Shown: one piece after another, positions 26,401 through 34,158 of the stretch
Numbering within the stretch: the stretch's first letter is position 1
Layout of the letters: the number at the start of each line of letters is the position of its first letter
DNA from: Fibrobacterota bacterium
GTDB lineage: Bacteria; Fibrobacterota; Fibrobacteria; UBA11236
DNA length: 64,000 nucleotides
Reading direction: 5' to 3'
Assembly (NCBI GenBank): GCA_019509785.1
Contig: JAEKLQ010000024.1
Span: 124,001-188,000 of the forward strand
The notes under the pieces: model-generated
Database searches by the model: none
What the model was told of the DNA's origin: nothing
What the model saw: the letters and a program-made list of their open reading frames with translations, nothing else
Position numbers and translations under genes: made by a program

Positions 26401-27943
26401 GCGCTTGCGCCAGGAAGGCTACGGAATCCTTGATGGAAATGGTGGTGTCGCGCGGCGAAAAGGACGGTATGGTAGGCGCCTTCGAATCGTTCACCGTCAC
26501 GAGGACCGTTTCCTCGTCCGTAAGGCCCCTATTGTTGGTCACCCGGAACACGCAAGCGATCACGCCCGGGGTGGTGGGCGCCGTGAACGTCACCGTCCCC
26601 GAATCGGAGGCGGTCGAGAAACTTCCGGTCCCGATCTTCCATTCCCGGAGCACGATGGTCCCCGAGGAATCGGTGCCGGTGCCTTGCAGGCGGACCAGAG
26701 CGCCCGCCGCCACGGATTGGGCCGAACCCGCATGGGCCTTGGGGCGATCGAGCTTCACCGCGACCTGGATCGAGCCGGTGACGGAGGCGCCGGCCGCGTC
26801 GGTGATGCGCAGGGAAGCCTTGTAGGTCTTCTCATCGGCGTAAGCGAAAGCGCCGCTCAGGGTGGCGGCATTGCCTTGCAGATCCCCGGACTGATCGAAC
26901 TTGCCGTCCCCGTCGAAGTCCCATGCGAAAGACTTAAGCGCGGTTCCGCCGCCCGAAACCTGGGCGGAGAAACGCACCGTGTCGCCGACGACGGCGGTCG
27001 CCGGCGTGGCCGATAAGGAATCGATGGCAGGAGCGGTCGCGCCTACCTTTATATGCCGGGAGGCCGTGGCGACGTTTCCTTCGCCGTCCCGTACGCGCAC
27101 GCGGACTTGGAAATCGCCGGTCACCGGAAAGGCCTTCGCCGGGGTGGAGAACAGGGTTTGCCCCGCCGTCCCCGCCGCCGAATCCTCGTATTTCCCGTCG
27201 CCGTCGAGATCCCAGGCGAACGCGGCGACATCGCCGTATTCCTGGGTCACCTTGACCTGGAAGGACACCCTCGCGCCGGCCGCCACCGTGGTGTCGGAGC
27301 CGAAATCGAGCGCGGGCGCATCGACCGCCACCGTCACCGAGGAGGCATCGAAAGCGGTGTCGCCGGAACTCGCGCGGACATAGGTCACGCCCGCATGCAC
27401 CGGCGTCAGCACGCCGGACTGCGAAACCGTGGCCACGGAAGGGTCCCCCGTCGACCAGGAAAGGTCTTTCCCCCGCCAGGCCTCCGGCGGCTGGGCTTCC
27501 AGGGCATAGGTCCCGCCCCCGACGTAAAGCCGTACGTTGTCCGGTCGGATGTCCAGGGAGGTTACCCGCGGCGGATGCAGCCGATCGATCGGGATTTGCA
27601 CCTGCATGGTGCTTTGCGTACTGCCGTTGTAGTCGCGCTTTTCCTCGTACACCAATTGGCCCGCCTGGAAGCCTTGGATGGTGAACTCGGCGGCGCCGCC
27701 GTCGTAACCCTGGGCGGGCAAACGCTGGAGGGTGTCCAGGCTCGCCAATTTCCCGTCGAATAGGGTATCCGTTCCCGACGACGCTTTCAGCACGATGACG
27801 ACGCGATCCGCGCGCAGAAGGGCGGTGTCCACGGTGATGGCCATGGTGGTGCGGCCCGGCGGAGCATCGGCGAGATGGCAAGCCAGCGGGAGGAGCGGGA
27901 GAAGGAAAAGGGTCAGGCGGGCGATGGTTTTTTTCAGATTCAT
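23471..27943 (-). CDS. Giant surface lipoprotein with Big2, PKD-like, cadherin-like and Cys-pair repeats
   Basis: This is a 1490-residue lipoprotein: the signal ends LLPLACH, with Cys 22 lipidated. Order of parts: residues 126-207 a Big_2-type Ig fold (GVLTPVHAGVTYVRA); from 209 to about 660 five or so PKD-like domains (FAWDLDGDGKYEDS, FAWDFDGDGKFDQS); from about 673 to 1164 five cadherin-like beta-sandwich repeats, each opening with DLSALALSAGTLSP-type sequence and ending TKTYTITVTR; from 1165 to 1490 three repeats of about 100 residues, each with one Cys pair (YCKTTGM/VICFNSAG, HCAVGSSGM/VECFPPG, LCSVNGWSG/VRCVDPNG). These are extracellular adhesion or carbohydrate-binding folds. No enzyme domain is seen. 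The start lies 4 nt after the stop of the gene upstream, so the two are translationally coupled. Confidence 0.85.
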   Translation of the reverse strand: MNLKKTIARLTLFLLPLLPLACHLADAPPGRTTMAITVDTALLRADRVVIVLKASSGTDTLFDGKLASLDTLQRLPAQGYDGGAAEFTIQGFQAGQLVYEEKRDYNGSTQSTMQVQIPIDRLHPPRVTSLDIRPDNVRLYVGGGTYALEAQPPEAWRGKDLSWSTGDPSVATVSQSGVLTPVHAGVTYVRASSGDTAFDASSVTVAVDAPALDFGSDTTVAAGARVSFQVKVTQEYGDVAAFAWDLDGDGKYEDSAAGTAGQTLFSTPAKAFPVTGDFQVRVRVRDGEGNVATASRHIKVGATAPAIDSLSATPATAVVGDTVRFSAQVSGGGTALKSFAWDFDGDGKFDQSGDLQGNAATLSGAFAYADEKTYKASLRITDAAGASVTGSIQVAVKLDRPKAHAGSAQSVAAGALVRLQGTGTDSSGTIVLREWKIGTGSFSTASDSGTVTFTAPTTPGVIACVFRVTNNRGLTDEETVLVTVNDSKAPTIPSFSPRDTTISIKDSVAFLAQAQATDADLKSYSFDPLGDGKSVSQGDLSGRSAALHGGHRYPDTGTYTVSLQVQDQAGKSASAQARVIVVLDPPKADAGKDTSLPVGGTVNLHGKASDGMGKVIRMEWKIGSGPFTVASKGDTSFQVPATAGLLPCVFRVMDDDSLTTTATVNVTVTPSGNADLSALAISSGALSPAFAAGTAAYTVSVANSVSSLTVTPTVATAGSLVKVNGAAVASGAASGAITLDIGSTAITVLVTAPDGITTKTYTIGVTRGSAPNADLAILALSAGTLSPVFAPATAAYTASVANAVSSLSVTAAAAAAGSAIKVNGVAVASGSASGAITLTVGSTIITVAVTAADGVTTKSYTVTVTRAAGADADLSALALSAGTLSPVFAPATIAYTATVSNATASLTVTPTVAGTGSTVKVNGTAVASATASGAVNLIVGANAISVVVTAQDGTTTKTYTITVTRAANVDATLSALVVSGATLSPAFASATIAYTATVANSVLSVTATPTASAAGSSIKVNGTAVASGTASGTLSLIVGTNAVTINVAAQDTSVKKTYTVTITRAPANADLSSLVPSSGSLSPAFSSAQINYADTVANGLANFSLTPTVAATGSTVVVNPGNHVVISGQSSPASPLIEGDNAFSVTVTSQDGTVNKTYNVTVNRKPPPLRLAYFVMDDSAVVHVSSSFASSGGAVTVTHAGVGLYTVVLNGMDDGTIARGAANVTPLGIRGGYCKTTGMTTTAAGLTTQVICFNSAGVNTDSKFSFALYPPRQAPFGYAEMRIASSPTFSPTVWYNSAGGTASARQADNYPTTHGLYNITFGKLSTAIGSADGILVTGLGTTTDHCAVGSSGMSVGGDYDALVECFPPGFATGTAYASFTVSITGPMPANGNMGLGYALVFPDGSTANATNSAGTVSVTHPSTGIWNLTFNGLGGVFPSRAGNVQVSPFNSSSLCSVNGWSGTANLATEVRCVDPNGNPSDETFSIWAVK

Positions 27944-27947
27944 CTCG

Positions 27948-28586
27948 TTAATTGGGGACGCGGTAGATCTTGTCGGGGGCGGGCGCCGGTTGGTTTTCGA
28001 TAATGAAATAGGCCGTCGTCAATCCGGCGGCGACGGCAGCCGCTCCCCCCGCGATCCAAAAGCCGACATGGCCGTCCTTGCGGGGCTCCGTGGAGGCCGC
28101 AGCGGTCCGATCATTGGCGCGGGATGTGGCCGGGGGATCCTGGGGCAGCGCCATGCGGGCCGCATCGACGCCGAAGTTTTGCTGACGGGCCAGGAATTCC
28201 TCGCGCACCTTGTCGAAGATGCGATCGATCTCGTCGCTGACGTACATGTCCACCAGTCTGGCCGAAGGCAGCAATGCCAGTAATCGGTACATGTAGTACT
28301 TGCCTTTCTCGCGCGTATCGGGATTGGCGGTATAGACCACGGCCAGGTGTTTGGCGATGAACACGCTATCCTGGAGGCTGTAAGTCTTGTGGGAAGACAT
28401 AAACGCTTCCAGCGCGTTGGTGACCTTTTCGAAGTTGCCGTCGTTGTAGTCCGCGTGGATTTTCTTCTGATCCAGGGCCGCGACCACCGCGGGGCTGGAG
28501 GCGGATTGGGACGGGGAGGGGGATGGCGCGGATTGGCCGGGACGCCAGGCCAGGAAGGCCAACAGTAACAGGTAGGATGTTCGCAT
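27948..28586 (-). CDS. Exported protein with a C-terminal membrane segment, partner of the giant lipoprotein
   Basis: The product is 212 residues from ATG 28586; an in-frame start at 28622 would put a polar stretch before the signal. Residues 3-20 form a signal peptide (SYLLLLAFLAWRPGQSA). The following region is Ser/Pro rich, then helical with a TPR-like look (DYNDGNFEKVTNALEAFMSS, HLAVVYTANPDTREKGKYY). A single transmembrane helix lies near the C-terminus (VGFWIAGGAAAVAAGLTTAY). I do not recognise the family. Topology suggests a periplasmic domain anchored in a membrane, perhaps helping export or anchoring of the giant lipoprotein whose start is only 4 nt after this stop. That role is inference from the operon. 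Confidence 0.65.
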   Translation of the reverse strand: MRTSYLLLLAFLAWRPGQSAPSPSPSQSASSPAVVAALDQKKIHADYNDGNFEKVTNALEAFMSSHKTYSLQDSVFIAKHLAVVYTANPDTREKGKYYMYRLLALLPSARLVDMYVSDEIDRIFDKVREEFLARQQNFGVDAARMALPQDPPATSRANDRTAAASTEPRKDGHVGFWIAGGAAAVAAGLTTAYFIIENQPAPAPDKIYRVPN

Positions 28587-28705
28587 CCGGGGAAACTTAA
28601 CTAACTGGGCTCGTCCTACCATTTACTTGGGCCCCCCGCAGCGCGCCGGGATCAGGCACGCTGGGAGCGTTAGACGCTTCGGAAGCGCGGTTTGCACCAC
28701 CCAAT

Positions 28706-28737
28706 CGGAATCGATCGATTAATTAATCGGGATTCCG
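28706..28737 (-). terminator. Palindromic hairpin after the sorting-tail diheme gene
   Basis: An outer 7-bp inverted repeat CGGAATC/GATTCCG (28706-28712, 28731-28737) encloses a perfect 14-bp palindrome CGATTAATTAATCG (28716-28729). It lies directly after the minus-strand stop at 28739. There is no T-run, so it may be a terminator, or a protein-binding palindrome. Confidence 0.45.
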
Positions 28738-28738
28738 C

Positions 28739-30280
28739 TCAAAACAGGTAACGGACGTAACTCCGGTCCCCCACGCGGATGAAATAGACCCCTCTGCCCA
28801 GTCCCGCGGGCAACTCATACAACCCTTCCCCCAATCGACGCAGGGATATCCGCCGTCCATCGCGGGAAATCAGGCCGACCTCTGCCGATCCTTTACCGGG
28901 CCCGATGGCGACCTCTAGGCGGCGGCCTTGCAGGCGTACGGCGTATCCCGCGGGCAGCGCCCCGTGCGGGCGAATGGCCTCCGCGGGAGGGACAGGCAGC
29001 GGCGGCATGGCCAGGATCCATTTTTCCAACAGGGCGATGGCGGCGGGATTGACTTCGAAAGTGGCGACCGGGGGCATCTGATCGACGCCGCCGAAATCGC
29101 CGGGGACCGTATTGCGCGTCTTCTGGCGTTGCAGCAAAACCGATTTCGAGGGATAGCCGGCGATGATCAGCTTGGCGGCGATGACGAGCGAATCCTTGCG
29201 CAGGGGATTGTGGAGGGTATCGGTCACCGGCCAGAACTCCGGGGCGATGGTATCGACGCCGTGGTCGGAGCCCACCCAATGGTCGCGGAATTCGATGTGG
29301 GGCGTCATGTTGAAATAGTCATAGTTCAATTCGGTGCTGTTATAGGCGCCGAGCCAGCCCCCGCGCGTGCCATGGCAGCCGGAGCAGTTGGCGCCGATGT
29401 AGGATCGGGCGCGCACGTCCAGGCTTTTCCACTTGTCGCTGGTGAACGCGCTATCCTCGAGGCCGCGCCAACGGGGGGCCGTTTCCCACGTGGCCGGTTT
29501 CACGCCGTTCAGGACGCCTTGGGAAATCAACCAATCTAATTGGTTCATGGCGGGAACTTTGGGGGCGGGGCGGTTGAGCTGGGCGGTGAAGAACCCCAGC
29601 ACCGAGCGTCCATGCACGGTATCCGATTGGTTCGACAAATGGCACCGGTCGCAAACGTAACGGCTCGGGAAGGACCATTTCTTCATGCGCGAGGCTTTTC
29701 CCAGGCCATCCGGGTAGAAGCGGATCTGGTCGTCGCTGCCTCCCGGCGGCAACAAACGCGCTTCCTTCTGGTTCGCGTCCCACTTATAGCTGTACCCGTA
29801 CCACTTGTCCGTCAGGGTGATATGCCCGTCGGTCGAATCCCAGATTTGCTTCTTCAGGTAAAGGATGCGCGTTTCCCACAGCACCCGGGTATTGGTGTCC
29901 CCCGGCACCGTATCGATGGCGAACTCCTTGACGAACACCGTGCTGTCGGGATAGCTCCAATAATCGTCGTCGACCCTGAAGCCGATGGTTTTTCCGGGCT
30001 TCACGATGACCCAACGCTTCTTCTTGGCGTCGTCGCTCCAAAGCGGCGTATTGACCTCGTAGTATTTGGCTTGGCCTATCAGCGCCGCGTTCTTTCCCGG
30101 CGCGCCCGGGTACAGCCCCGTCGCGGTCAATGTCTTGGGGATGGTGGCCGTATCCTCCGGGTTCCAATACCTGAAGCCGGCGGGAGACGCGGCGACCGTG
30201 GCGCGCGCGGCCAGGGCCGTCATGGCGGAAAGGAGAACGAGGGCCCGGAGAGCGAGGGCGGCGGGAAAGCCTGCGGGCAT
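28739..30280 (-). CDS. Exported diheme cytochrome c-like protein with a sorting-domain-like C-terminus
   Basis: The 513-residue product begins at an ATG with AGGAG upstream and has a signal peptide (RALVLLSAMTALAARATVAA). The body resembles the SO_2930-type diheme c cytochrome family: NTPLWSDDAKKKRWVIVKPG, a strand-rich part with WYGYSYKWDANQKEARLL, then two CxxCH sites, CDRCH near residue 209 and CSGCH near residue 297. The last ~75 residues are a small beta domain ending LPAGLGRGVYFIRVGDRSYVRYLF. This pattern (G-x-Y-F-I-R-V plus a final strand) resembles C-terminal sorting domains of type IX secretion and related Fibrobacter proteins. If so, a heme protein would be sent to the cell surface. 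It is followed by a palindromic hairpin. Confidence 0.8.
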   Translation of the reverse strand: MPAGFPAALALRALVLLSAMTALAARATVAASPAGFRYWNPEDTATIPKTLTATGLYPGAPGKNAALIGQAKYYEVNTPLWSDDAKKKRWVIVKPGKTIGFRVDDDYWSYPDSTVFVKEFAIDTVPGDTNTRVLWETRILYLKKQIWDSTDGHITLTDKWYGYSYKWDANQKEARLLPPGGSDDQIRFYPDGLGKASRMKKWSFPSRYVCDRCHLSNQSDTVHGRSVLGFFTAQLNRPAPKVPAMNQLDWLISQGVLNGVKPATWETAPRWRGLEDSAFTSDKWKSLDVRARSYIGANCSGCHGTRGGWLGAYNSTELNYDYFNMTPHIEFRDHWVGSDHGVDTIAPEFWPVTDTLHNPLRKDSLVIAAKLIIAGYPSKSVLLQRQKTRNTVPGDFGGVDQMPPVATFEVNPAAIALLEKWILAMPPLPVPPAEAIRPHGALPAGYAVRLQGRRLEVAIGPGKGSAEVGLISRDGRRISLRRLGEGLYELPAGLGRGVYFIRVGDRSYVRYLF

Positions 30281-30393
30281 GGTGAGCTCCTAGGGTGGCG
30301 GTTGATCGATGTCCACATCGCGGGGACATCACCGATTCTACCCTTAAAGGAGCGCATGGGCGGATATGGCCCGCCTGGTAGCGCTCCCCCACG

Positions 30394-30405
30394 GAGAGCG
30401 CTCTC
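30394..30405. repeat. GAGAGCGCTCTC palindrome in a 146-bp gap
   Basis: The gap 30281-30426 carries a perfect 12-bp palindrome at 30394-30405, followed by a second GGAGAGCGCT copy at 30410-30419. The same GCGGAGAGCGC core recurs near 21061-21075, after the biuret-hydrolase-like gene. The role is unknown; it could be a small intergenic repeat or part of a terminator for the AAA gene. Confidence 0.35.
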
Positions 30406-30426
30406 GCGCGGAGAGCGCTTTACCGC

Positions 30427-31584
30427 CTAATCCGGAATGGGTTTCCCCGGCCTCAGCTCCGCGAGGAATCTACCGCAGGGAATGCAGCGGATTCCATCAT
30501 GGATAAACCTCTCCGCGCCTTGGTGAAGAAGGTAACGCTTCGCGATCGGATACTCCTCCCCGATGGAAATCAGTCCAGAAAAATCCTCCGGGCGGATCCG
30601 CTTCGAATTCTTGACTTCGAAGGCATGCATGCCGTCCTTGCCGTAGACGATGAAATCGACTTCAGTGCCAGCCCGGGTCCGCCAGTAGGAAAGCGAGTGC
30701 TTGTCCCCGCTGTAACCGATCCACGCGCGCAGGTGTTGGAAAACCATGCCTTCCAAGGCCGCGCCCTCCACCATCCCCGGATCATCCAAAGGACCCGTCG
30801 GCCTGAGGCTACGGAAAACGCCCGTATCGAAGTAATAGAATTTGGGGTGGCTGGCCAAGGCCCGCTTGGACCTTTTCTGGAATATCGGTAAACGATGGCC
30901 CAGCATCAAGTCTTCCAAAACTTCCAGATACCCTTCGGCCGTTTTCTGGCCCACCTGGCATTCGCGGGCCACGTGGCTAAGGTTCAAGATCGAACCATGC
31001 GAAAAGGAAATGGCCTCCAGGAAGCGGGCGAAGGACCCGATGTTCCTGACCAATCCCTCCGCCTGGACTTCTTCCTTGAGGTAAAGCGCGGCGTAGGAAG
31101 ACAGAGTGCCTTCAGGATCCTTGGCGTTCATCACCAAGGGCACGAGTCCGCTTTTCAATGCCTTTTCCAGCACGAATTTCTTCCCCAATTCGGCGGCCAT
31201 GAACGGATGAAGGTTTCTCACCAAGGCACGTCCCGCAAGCAAATCCACTCCGGCCCGTTTCAATTTCCGCGCGCTCGACCCCGTCATGATGAACCGGATC
31301 CGTTTGTGACTTTCCATCAAGGAGTGGACTTCGTCGAGCAAGGCCGGCGCCTTTTGGATTTCATCCAGTACGACGGTATCGGTCCCGGGGCTCCCGGCTA
31401 CCAACTCCCGCAGCTTTTCGGGGTTGGCGGTAAGGGAGCGGAATAAATCCATCCTAAGAAGATCCAGGTATAAGATCTTCTCCCCGAAATGCTCGTGGAT
31501 CCAGGTGGATTTACCCGTGCCCCTGGGCCCGAACAGGAAAAAGCTCTGATCGGGAGGAGTTAAAAAACGAGATACTGTTTCCAT
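30427..31584 (-). CDS. AAA-family ATPase with DUF4143 C-terminal domain
   Basis: The product is 385 residues from ATG 31584; a TTG at 31623 is an in-frame alternative. The N-terminal AAA_14 domain has Walker A GPRGTGKS, Walker B VVLDEIQKAP and the sensor MTGSSARKLKR, then LVRNLHPFMAAELG. The C-terminal DUF4143 domain has HVARECQVGQKTAEGYLEVLED, FYYFDTGVFRSL, and the nuclease-like end WRTRAGTEVDFIVY...AFEVKNSK, whose E-VDF-EVK order resembles a PD-(D/E)xK fold. These proteins are common in bacteria and archaea but poorly understood; some behave like toxin-like or defence-associated ATPases. No neighbour suggests a defence operon. It is cytoplasmic. Confidence 0.9.
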   Translation of the reverse strand: METVSRFLTPPDQSFFLFGPRGTGKSTWIHEHFGEKILYLDLLRMDLFRSLTANPEKLRELVAGSPGTDTVVLDEIQKAPALLDEVHSLMESHKRIRFIMTGSSARKLKRAGVDLLAGRALVRNLHPFMAAELGKKFVLEKALKSGLVPLVMNAKDPEGTLSSYAALYLKEEVQAEGLVRNIGSFARFLEAISFSHGSILNLSHVARECQVGQKTAEGYLEVLEDLMLGHRLPIFQKRSKRALASHPKFYYFDTGVFRSLRPTGPLDDPGMVEGAALEGMVFQHLRAWIGYSGDKHSLSYWRTRAGTEVDFIVYGKDGMHAFEVKNSKRIRPEDFSGLISIGEEYPIAKRYLLHQGAERFIHDGIRCIPCGRFLAELRPGKPIPD

Positions 31585-31720
31585 TTTGAGTCTAATTTTA
31601 GAATATCTATCTCTAAATTGCAATTAAGAAAAACAAGAGGAGATCCCCATTTGGCGCATCTTGAACCCGCCTTTATCGAGGTGAAGTTGCGAAATCCGGA
31701 ATGGCAAGCGTCCAAGGGAC

Positions 31721-33376
31721 ATGCGCCTATTTCTATCTCTCTCTTTCGTTTTTTGCGCCGCGCTCGCGGCCTCGCTGGCCTCCGCCGAGACCGATAAATC
31801 CCTTCCGGTTACCCAGGGCCAACTCAATCGGGTCCGGCCGGTGTTGGCCGTCCTCCCGTTCAACGACGCCAATGCCAGGGCCAAGGAATACGGATACGGC
31901 ACCACCTTATCCGCCATGCTGGTGACGGAGATGCGCAACCATTCCAACTTCACGGTCCTGGAACGATCCAAGATCGCCGAGGTCCTGGGCGCGCAAACCT
32001 TATCGTCCTTGGGAATCACGCAAAGGCAAATCCGCCAATTGGAAGCGGCCTATAAGGCGGAAGTGGTCCTGACCGGCGACGTCGCCTATCTGGACGGCGG
32101 ATTGGAAGTGGACGCGCGTCTCATCTCCACGGGCACGGGCGAAGTCGTGGCGGCGGCTTCCGGGCATTCCGGCGCCGACAAGGATTTGCGAGCGCTGGTG
32201 CAACTCCTGTCCGGGACCATCGAGAAGAAATACCTCCGGCAATGGATGGGTTCCATCACCGTGGCTTCCCAACCCGTCGAGGCCGAGGTTTTCCTGAACG
32301 GCGATTTCGTGGGCAAGGCCAATCCCAACAGCATCCTGAGGCTGGACGATTTGTTGGGCGGCCGCTACCGCTTGGAGCTGGTGGCGGCGGGCTACCAAAG
32401 CTGGATCGATACGGTGGGGGTGAGCCCCAAGACCCAGGTGTCCATCAACGCTTCGCTTACCGCCTTGCCGGGCAACCTGGTCGTCAATTCCCAACCCGTG
32501 GACGCGGCGATCTTCCTGGACGGCAAGCCCATGGGCAAGACGCCGCGGGAAATCAAGAACGTGGCCGAAGGGGAGCACCATCTTCGCGTCGAGCTCGCGA
32601 ACTTTTATCCGTCCGAGGAAAAGGTTTTCGTGAACCGCGGGCAAAGCACGCAGTCCAACGTCCAGTTGAAGATCAAGATGGGCTTCCTGGACGTATCGAC
32701 CTTGCCGGCGGGATCATCCGTCTCGGTGAACGGCCGCTTTTTCGGGAAGACGCCCCTGAAGGTGGACAAGGTCGAACCGGGCAAGGTTTCCGTGGAAATA
32801 TCCTCGGGCGGCTACCGTCCCTTCCAAGAAACCTATAGCGTTAAGCCCAGCGACACCATCATCATCAAGGAGGATCTGAAACTGCAAACCGGCCTTCTTA
32901 CCGTGGTCTCCACCCCCAGGGTGGTGCGCGTGCGGCTGGATGACGGCGGCACCATCAGGGATTTGGGGCGCACGCCCGTGGTCAAGGAAAGCCTGAACAT
33001 CGGCCATTACAAGCTTCTGCTCGACATGGACGATTATTACTCCAAGGAGACGCCCATCGACATCGTCACCGACGAGGAGACCCGGGAGGAAGTCAAATTG
33101 GATCAGAAGCCGGGCCATTTGCAGATTGTCTCGGAGCCGCATACGGAAATCCTGGTGGACGGGGCCTTCAGGGGATACACCCCGGCCGATCCCGTGGCCC
33201 TGCCGGAGGGCGAATACACCGTGACCCTCAATTCCTTCCACGGGACCTCCATCGGAAAGGTTTCCGTCAGCGCGGATCATGACACGGCCCTGCATCGCGG
33301 GTTCGCGAAAAGCAAAACCTATTTGCTGGGCGCACTCTTCTTCGTCGCTTCCATGGGAGCCTTGATCGCCTTATGA
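31721..33376 (+). CDS. CsgG/FlgO-like protein with five PEGA domains and a C-terminal membrane helix
   Basis: The 551-residue product has a signal peptide (LSLSFVFCAALAASLASA). Residues about 38-175 look like a CsgG/FlgO/TolB-N type domain: PVLAVLPFNDANARA, MLVTEMRNHSNFTVLERSKIAEVL and VLTGDVAYLDGGLEVDARL. Then come five PEGA domains, each about 70 residues and opening with strands such as GSITVASQPVEAEVFLNG, GNLVVNSQPVDAAIFLDGKP and GHLQIVSEPHTEILVDG. The last 22 residues are a membrane helix (YLLGALFFVASMGALIAL). PEGA domains are surface or periplasmic adaptors to polysaccharide or S-layers. The stop overlaps the next start (ATGA, 33373-33376), so three genes form an operon whose products probably sit in the same envelope complex. 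Confidence 0.87.
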   Translation: MRLFLSLSFVFCAALAASLASAETDKSLPVTQGQLNRVRPVLAVLPFNDANARAKEYGYGTTLSAMLVTEMRNHSNFTVLERSKIAEVLGAQTLSSLGITQRQIRQLEAAYKAEVVLTGDVAYLDGGLEVDARLISTGTGEVVAAASGHSGADKDLRALVQLLSGTIEKKYLRQWMGSITVASQPVEAEVFLNGDFVGKANPNSILRLDDLLGGRYRLELVAAGYQSWIDTVGVSPKTQVSINASLTALPGNLVVNSQPVDAAIFLDGKPMGKTPREIKNVAEGEHHLRVELANFYPSEEKVFVNRGQSTQSNVQLKIKMGFLDVSTLPAGSSVSVNGRFFGKTPLKVDKVEPGKVSVEISSGGYRPFQETYSVKPSDTIIIKEDLKLQTGLLTVVSTPRVVRVRLDDGGTIRDLGRTPVVKESLNIGHYKLLLDMDDYYSKETPIDIVTDEETREEVKLDQKPGHLQIVSEPHTEILVDGAFRGYTPADPVALPEGEYTVTLNSFHGTSIGKVSVSADHDTALHRGFAKSKTYLLGALFFVASMGALIAL

Positions 33377-34158
33377 AAATGATCGCCTATATCCTGTCCC
33401 CCGCCCTGGCCGCCTTGGTCTGCCTTTCCCCGCTCGCGACGCGGGCGGACATGACCCGCTACGGCTTCACGGGAATCAACTACGTCCCCTCCGACGAGAA
33501 ATCCTTCGGGCCGGATCTTTCCTCCGGCTATTTCATGGCCGTGAAGGATCAAGGCAACGTCTCGCGATACCCCGCCGGGCTCACCTTGATGGCCTCCTTG
33601 ACCACCCTGCCGATCGAGATCGGCTTGAGCAACACCTACCGCATGGCCTCCGGCAGCGAGGACGGCGGCTTCTCTCCCCAGACCGCCGGCCCTTACATCC
33701 CCATCGTCCCGAGCATCAAGTACGCCCTGGGCGAAGCGCCCACCACTTGGGGCCAATGGCGCATGGCCACCGGCTTCGCCCTGCCTTACGGCGCCTACTT
33801 CGTGGCGGGCTTCCAAAGCACCTTGCCCTACGTGCAACCGCATGTCACCGCCGGCCTCAGTTCGCGGTACAACGCCTTCCATATTTTCGGGGGCGCGCAA
33901 TTGCGCCTGGCCGATGGGAAAGGCAAACCCCTCCCCTTGTCCTTCACCTCCGATTTCGCGCTGGGGAATTCCCTGGAGCAACTCGATCGGATCGAAGAGC
34001 GGTTCTATTCCGTGGGCGTGCGCATGGATGCGGGGCAGTATTTGCAATTGGGCATGGTTTACCGCGTCGACAGCGGGTATCCCACCCTGGCGAATGATGG
34101 CTTCGTCGCCTTCTCCGTCACCGCCCATTTCAATCCCTTGTCCCGGAGAATGCCGTAA
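33373..34158 (+). CDS. Outer-membrane beta-barrel protein, second gene of the PEGA operon
   Basis: The 261-residue product has a signal peptide (IAYILSPALAALVCLSPLATRA) and then an alternating polar/hydrophobic strand pattern with many Gly/Tyr/aromatic turns. It ends near aromatic strands (SVTAHFNPL). Residues 25-80 (YGFTGINYVPSD, GYFMAVKDQGNVSRYPAG) recall YjbH-like or lipopolysaccharide/polysaccharide-export barrels, but I cannot assign a family. No lipobox or enzymatic motif is present. Its start overlaps the stop of the CsgG/PEGA gene and its stop overlaps the next start (TAATG, 34156-34160), so it is translated as part of that unit. It is likely an outer-membrane partner of the PEGA protein. 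Confidence 0.75.
   Translation: MKMIAYILSPALAALVCLSPLATRADMTRYGFTGINYVPSDEKSFGPDLSSGYFMAVKDQGNVSRYPAGLTLMASLTTLPIEIGLSNTYRMASGSEDGGFSPQTAGPYIPIVPSIKYALGEAPTTWGQWRMATGFALPYGAYFVAGFQSTLPYVQPHVTAGLSSRYNAFHIFGGAQLRLADGKGKPLPLSFTSDFALGNSLEQLDRIEERFYSVGVRMDAGQYLQLGMVYRVDSGYPTLANDGFVAFSVTAHFNPLSRRMP

Noticed and set aside
31584-31720. tRNA or small RNA gene in the AT-rich gap between the AAA ATPase and the CsgG/PEGA genes
   Set aside because: No cloverleaf or CCA-type end could be drawn and the gap is only about 140 bp. It more likely holds the divergent promoters of the two flanking genes.
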